From assembly GCF_000789235.1 (NCBI RefSeq), contig NZ_KN525716.1, forward strand, positions 3,849,591-3,913,590: a DNA stretch of 64,000 nt. Reading direction: 5' to 3'. The notes under the pieces are model-generated. The model made no database searches and had not been told where the DNA came from. It saw nothing but the letters and a program-made list of their open reading frames with translations. Every line of letters begins with the position of its first letter. The first letter of the stretch is position 1. Shown here in pieces: positions 61,279-64,000 of the stretch. This DNA comes from Wocania ichthyoenteri Th78. GTDB taxonomy: Bacteria; Bacteroidota; Bacteroidia; Flavobacteriales; Flavobacteriaceae. Made by a program: the position numbers and the translations under genes.

Positions 61279-63585
61279 TTAATCTTTTAAAGGTTGCTTA
61301 ACATCTTGTTTTAAATGTTTTGCGTAGAAGCCCATCATTGCTTTATAAAGCGCGATTGAGTTTTCTTCTTTAGCAAATCCGTGACCTTCATCATATTTTA
61401 CCATATATGGTACATCAACACCTTTTGCTCTTAGAGCTTCAACAATTTGATCCGACTCATCAATATTTACTCTTGGGTCGTTTGCCCCTTGAACAACAAA
61501 AAGAGGTTTTTTGATTTTATCAATATGAAAAACTGGTGATACTTCATTCATAATTGCTTTTTCTTCAGGAACATCTAAATCATACCAAATTTCTTTAATA
61601 ATTTTTAAATAAGGTTTCCAATAAGCCGGCATGCTATTCATAAATGTAAATAAGTTAGATACACCAACATAATCAACGCCACAAGCATACAAATCTGGTG
61701 TTTTAGTTAAGCCACGTAAAACGGCATATCCGCCATGGCTACCACCATAAATTGCGGCATTATCTTTATCAACCCAACCTTTATCTACTACATATTGCAA
61801 GCCGTCTTCAACATCGTCCATGGCTTTTCTACCAATTTGTTTAAAGCCAGATTCTAAAAACTCACGACCGTAGCCTCCAGAAATTCTAAAGTTTACCTGT
61901 AACGTTGCGTAACCACGACTAGCAAACAATTGTGCTTCAGGGTTAAACCCCCAAGAGTCTCTAATACCTTGTGGCCCACCGTGTGGATTAACAATTACGG
62001 GTACTTTGTTTCCGTTTAGTGCTTCTTTTGGTAAAGTAATGTAGCCATGAAGCGTAATACCATCTCTACTTTTAAAAGTTATAGGGCGCATTTCTGCCAT
62101 ATCACTTTCAATAAGGTTTGGCATTAAATTATAAAGTAATTTGAATTCATCTTTTTTAGCATCATAAGAATAATAAGTGCCGTATAGTTTATCGCTTTGT
62201 AAAAAGATTAAATATTTACTTTCATCATCAGTAGCATCAGCTATGGTATAATTATACTCAGGAAATTTTGTTATAATTCTTTTATGAAGTTTTTTATAAT
62301 AGTCGCTTACAGGAATGATGTTTCTTTTTTCACCTTCGTAAGAGAAATAATCTAATTCGTAACCTCTATGTCTCGATAAACCTAAGCTAGATACATCATA
62401 TTTATCATTCGAAAATAATTTTTTAATGACTTTGTCTTCTTTTAAATCATATAAATAAATTTGTGTTTTATCGCTATCTAAATTTGAAATCACATAGGCT
62501 TCATGCGGATTATCAGACGCATAATTGAAGCTTATAATTGAAAAAGTATCTTTCCAACTTAATTGTTTTTTTACCTCGTAATTTTCCCCATCAGTAGTGT
62601 AATATAAATCAATATTCACACCATCTCGCAGTTTTGCAAAACCACGTAAATTCCCATCTTTATCAAACTCGTAACCATTAATTGGGTTAGCGGCATCTTC
62701 GTTTTTATAAAGTTGTTTAAGCTCGCCTGTAACGATATTGATTTTATAAGGTTCGAAAATTTGAGGATTGTTTTGATTCATAGAAATAATCATATGATCT
62801 TTATCCTCTTTTAAGTTGTTAAGGATATTAACTTTAACACCATCAAAAGGCGTTAATTCTTTTTGGTTTTTACCATCAACATCAACAGCAAATAAGTGAT
62901 AATCTTCATTACCACCTTTATCCATAACGTAAATTAATCTCGCATCGTTTGCCCAACCGAAGCCTCTAATAAGTTCTTCTTTTTCTTCAATAACTCTAGT
63001 AACTTCTTCGGTTTCTAAGTTTTTTACGTATACATGATTTTTTTTGTTTTCGTCTTTTTCTCTGTAAGATAAATACGTTCCGTTAGGAGAAAAACTAAAA
63101 GATCTTGCTTTAGGCCTAGCAAAATAATCTTCTACCGAATATTTATAATTCGTAGGATTCCAATTGGCTAATTTTTCTAATTCAGCATCCGATGTTGGTA
63201 AAGCTGTATTACCTGGTAATGTTTTAACGGTTTTGTTAAGTGTTAGTGGCATTTCGTTTGGTCCTTGATAAAATGTTCCTGTTATTGAGTTTTCTGCAAA
63301 GGTACCAACATATTTTATGCCGGCTTGATTAAATTTAATAGTTAAGGTATTATCTGTAAAAGTGGTTACATCCATTGGGATGCCAGTTGCACCTTGCGAT
63401 GGACTATCCATAGTAGATGTATACGCATCGCCTTCCATTTTCACATTAAATACTAGTGGGATTTCTGTGTCTTGAACCGAAATTTTCCCTTCCCAAGCAC
63501 CAACAATGTCTTGAGCATTAGCTTGTGTTAACATGCCTATAAATAAGAATAAAGCACTGCTTAATTTTAAAAGTGTAGTTTTCAT
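61279..63585 (-). CDS. Exported S9-family peptidase with N-terminal lipocalin-like domain
   Basis: 768 residues. A signal peptide (about 1-24, ending ANAQ) is followed by a small beta-domain of about 100 residues (DIVGAWEGKISVQ), a beta-propeller (about 150-480) and an alpha/beta-hydrolase domain. The nucleophile is Ser in YGGSHGGYA near residue 617, the Asp is in GANDPRV, and the His in DEGHGF. It is a dipeptidyl or acylaminoacyl-type peptidase working outside the cytoplasm on peptides; in Bacteroidota such enzymes support peptide nutrition. Unlike the S9 enzyme at 11233-13302 it is exported and carries the extra N-terminal domain. Confidence 0.92.
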   Translation of the reverse strand: MKTTLLKLSSALFLFIGMLTQANAQDIVGAWEGKISVQDTEIPLVFNVKMEGDAYTSTMDSPSQGATGIPMDVTTFTDNTLTIKFNQAGIKYVGTFAENSITGTFYQGPNEMPLTLNKTVKTLPGNTALPTSDAELEKLANWNPTNYKYSVEDYFARPKARSFSFSPNGTYLSYREKDENKKNHVYVKNLETEEVTRVIEEKEELIRGFGWANDARLIYVMDKGGNEDYHLFAVDVDGKNQKELTPFDGVKVNILNNLKEDKDHMIISMNQNNPQIFEPYKINIVTGELKQLYKNEDAANPINGYEFDKDGNLRGFAKLRDGVNIDLYYTTDGENYEVKKQLSWKDTFSIISFNYASDNPHEAYVISNLDSDKTQIYLYDLKEDKVIKKLFSNDKYDVSSLGLSRHRGYELDYFSYEGEKRNIIPVSDYYKKLHKRIITKFPEYNYTIADATDDESKYLIFLQSDKLYGTYYSYDAKKDEFKLLYNLMPNLIESDMAEMRPITFKSRDGITLHGYITLPKEALNGNKVPVIVNPHGGPQGIRDSWGFNPEAQLFASRGYATLQVNFRISGGYGREFLESGFKQIGRKAMDDVEDGLQYVVDKGWVDKDNAAIYGGSHGGYAVLRGLTKTPDLYACGVDYVGVSNLFTFMNSMPAYWKPYLKIIKEIWYDLDVPEEKAIMNEVSPVFHIDKIKKPLFVVQGANDPRVNIDESDQIVEALRAKGVDVPYMVKYDEGHGFAKEENSIALYKAMMGFYAKHLKQDVKQPLKD

Positions 63586-63802
63586 TTGAATGATTTAAGA
63601 TTAAAAAAGATTCTTTTATTAATAACTCTCTATAATATTTTGTTAGATGAAAAATAATAGCTTTTGTTACAAATTAATCAAATAAAAATAAATTAAATAT
63701 GTAACATGCATATTTTCAGTAAAATATGTATTTAAAAGTTTACATATAAAATTCATTTATAATTTTACTAACAATCATACTACAAAAACCCTATAAAGGT
63801 GT

Positions 63803-63810
63803 TATTTTTG
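63803..63810 (+). promoter_or_regulatory. Candidate -7 promoter box for the helicase gene
   Basis: TATTTTTG fits TAnnTTTG and lies 20 bases before the ATG at 63831. Confidence 0.45.
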
Positions 63811-63830
63811 CACGTCTGAAAATTAAATAT

Positions 63831-64000
63831 ATGTCTAAAGTATCTACTGTAGAATTAGAAGAAAGAAAAGCTGGAAAAGACCTTTATAGCTACCAAAAAG
63901 GTGCTATCGATAAAATTTTTACAGCTTTTGAAGAATCTCCAGAGGATTATCATTTATTATATCAGCTTCCAACTGGTGGTGGAAAAACGGTTATTTTTTC
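63831..64000 (+). CDS. DEAD/DEAH-box helicase, 5' end only
   Basis: About 56 residues are visible before the window ends. LYSYQKGAIDKIF is the Q-motif-like start of superfamily 2 helicases, and QLPTGGGKTVIF contains the Walker A motif I. The spacing (motif I near residue 48) fits the DEAD/DEAH family with ResIII-like core (RadD/YejH type), but the rest is needed to tell which. It is transcribed away from the S9 peptidase, 245 bases apart. Confidence 0.85.
   Translation, partial: MSKVSTVELEERKAGKDLYSYQKGAIDKIFTAFEESPEDYHLLYQLPTGGGKTVIF

Overview
The window is AT-rich chromosomal DNA from a member of the Bacteroidota, almost certainly the marine Flavobacteriaceae. Evidence: gene content typical of the family (fused 2-oxoacid dehydrogenase E1, DUF4834, DUF3667, YfhO, many short lipoproteins), no clear Shine-Dalgarno sequences, TTG starts, and many TAnnTTTG -7 promoter boxes placed 16-32 bases before start codons. 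I see no rRNA, tRNA or CRISPR array.

Layout. 1-2062: an ArsC-family reductase (cut by the window edge), a HAD phosphatase and prfB form one overlapping minus-strand operon; prfB carries the classic in-frame UGA and needs a +1 frameshift. 2330-9588: a glycan-type island with three paralogous GT2 glycosyltransferases, an ATP-grasp ligase overlapping a HAD phosphatase, and three small membrane proteins, two of them a tandem duplication. 9798-13302: threonine aldolase, YbaB/EbfC and a PtrB-like oligopeptidase. 13382-17222: a cysteine-synthase-like enzyme, an alpha-oxoamine synthase (serine palmitoyltransferase or cysteate acyltransferase type) and a GNAT-fold protein, together a plausible sulfonolipid/sphingolipid set. 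18428-23992: DUF4834, YfhO, GT4 and flippase. 24217-29057: two related exported proteins flank a GH109-type oxidoreductase; one of them is split by a 1,009-bp IS982-family element whose removal restores the frame exactly.

29218-38960: DUF3667 protein, an 1,874-residue membrane-embedded P-loop ATPase of unknown function (the most unusual gene here) and uvrA. 39189-46825: ECF sigma factor with a 48-codon companion, endonuclease III without an Fe-S cluster, Bcp peroxiredoxin, a conserved unknown, an MBL phosphodiesterase, an XRE regulator divergent from an M14 peptidase with palindromes between them, and an Lrp regulator. 46900-47661 is a decayed IS3-type element. 47674-57134: TlpA-like lipoprotein, a periplasmic-binding-fold protein without a signal peptide, nucleoside phosphorylase, DUF1835, SUI1, an isopenicillin-N-synthase-like oxygenase, fused E1, fatty-acid-hydroxylase-type enzyme and M19 dipeptidase. 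57224-59145: 3D-domain lipoprotein, orphan ExbD and a group of tiny related ORFs. 59455-64000: an exported unknown, aldo/keto reductase, S9 peptidase and the start of a DEAD/DEAH helicase.

Most of the window is core genome. The accessory parts are the GT island, the split gene with its IS, the IS3 remnant, the giant ATPase and the micro-ORF group. All family calls were made by eye from the translated sequence; no database search was run.
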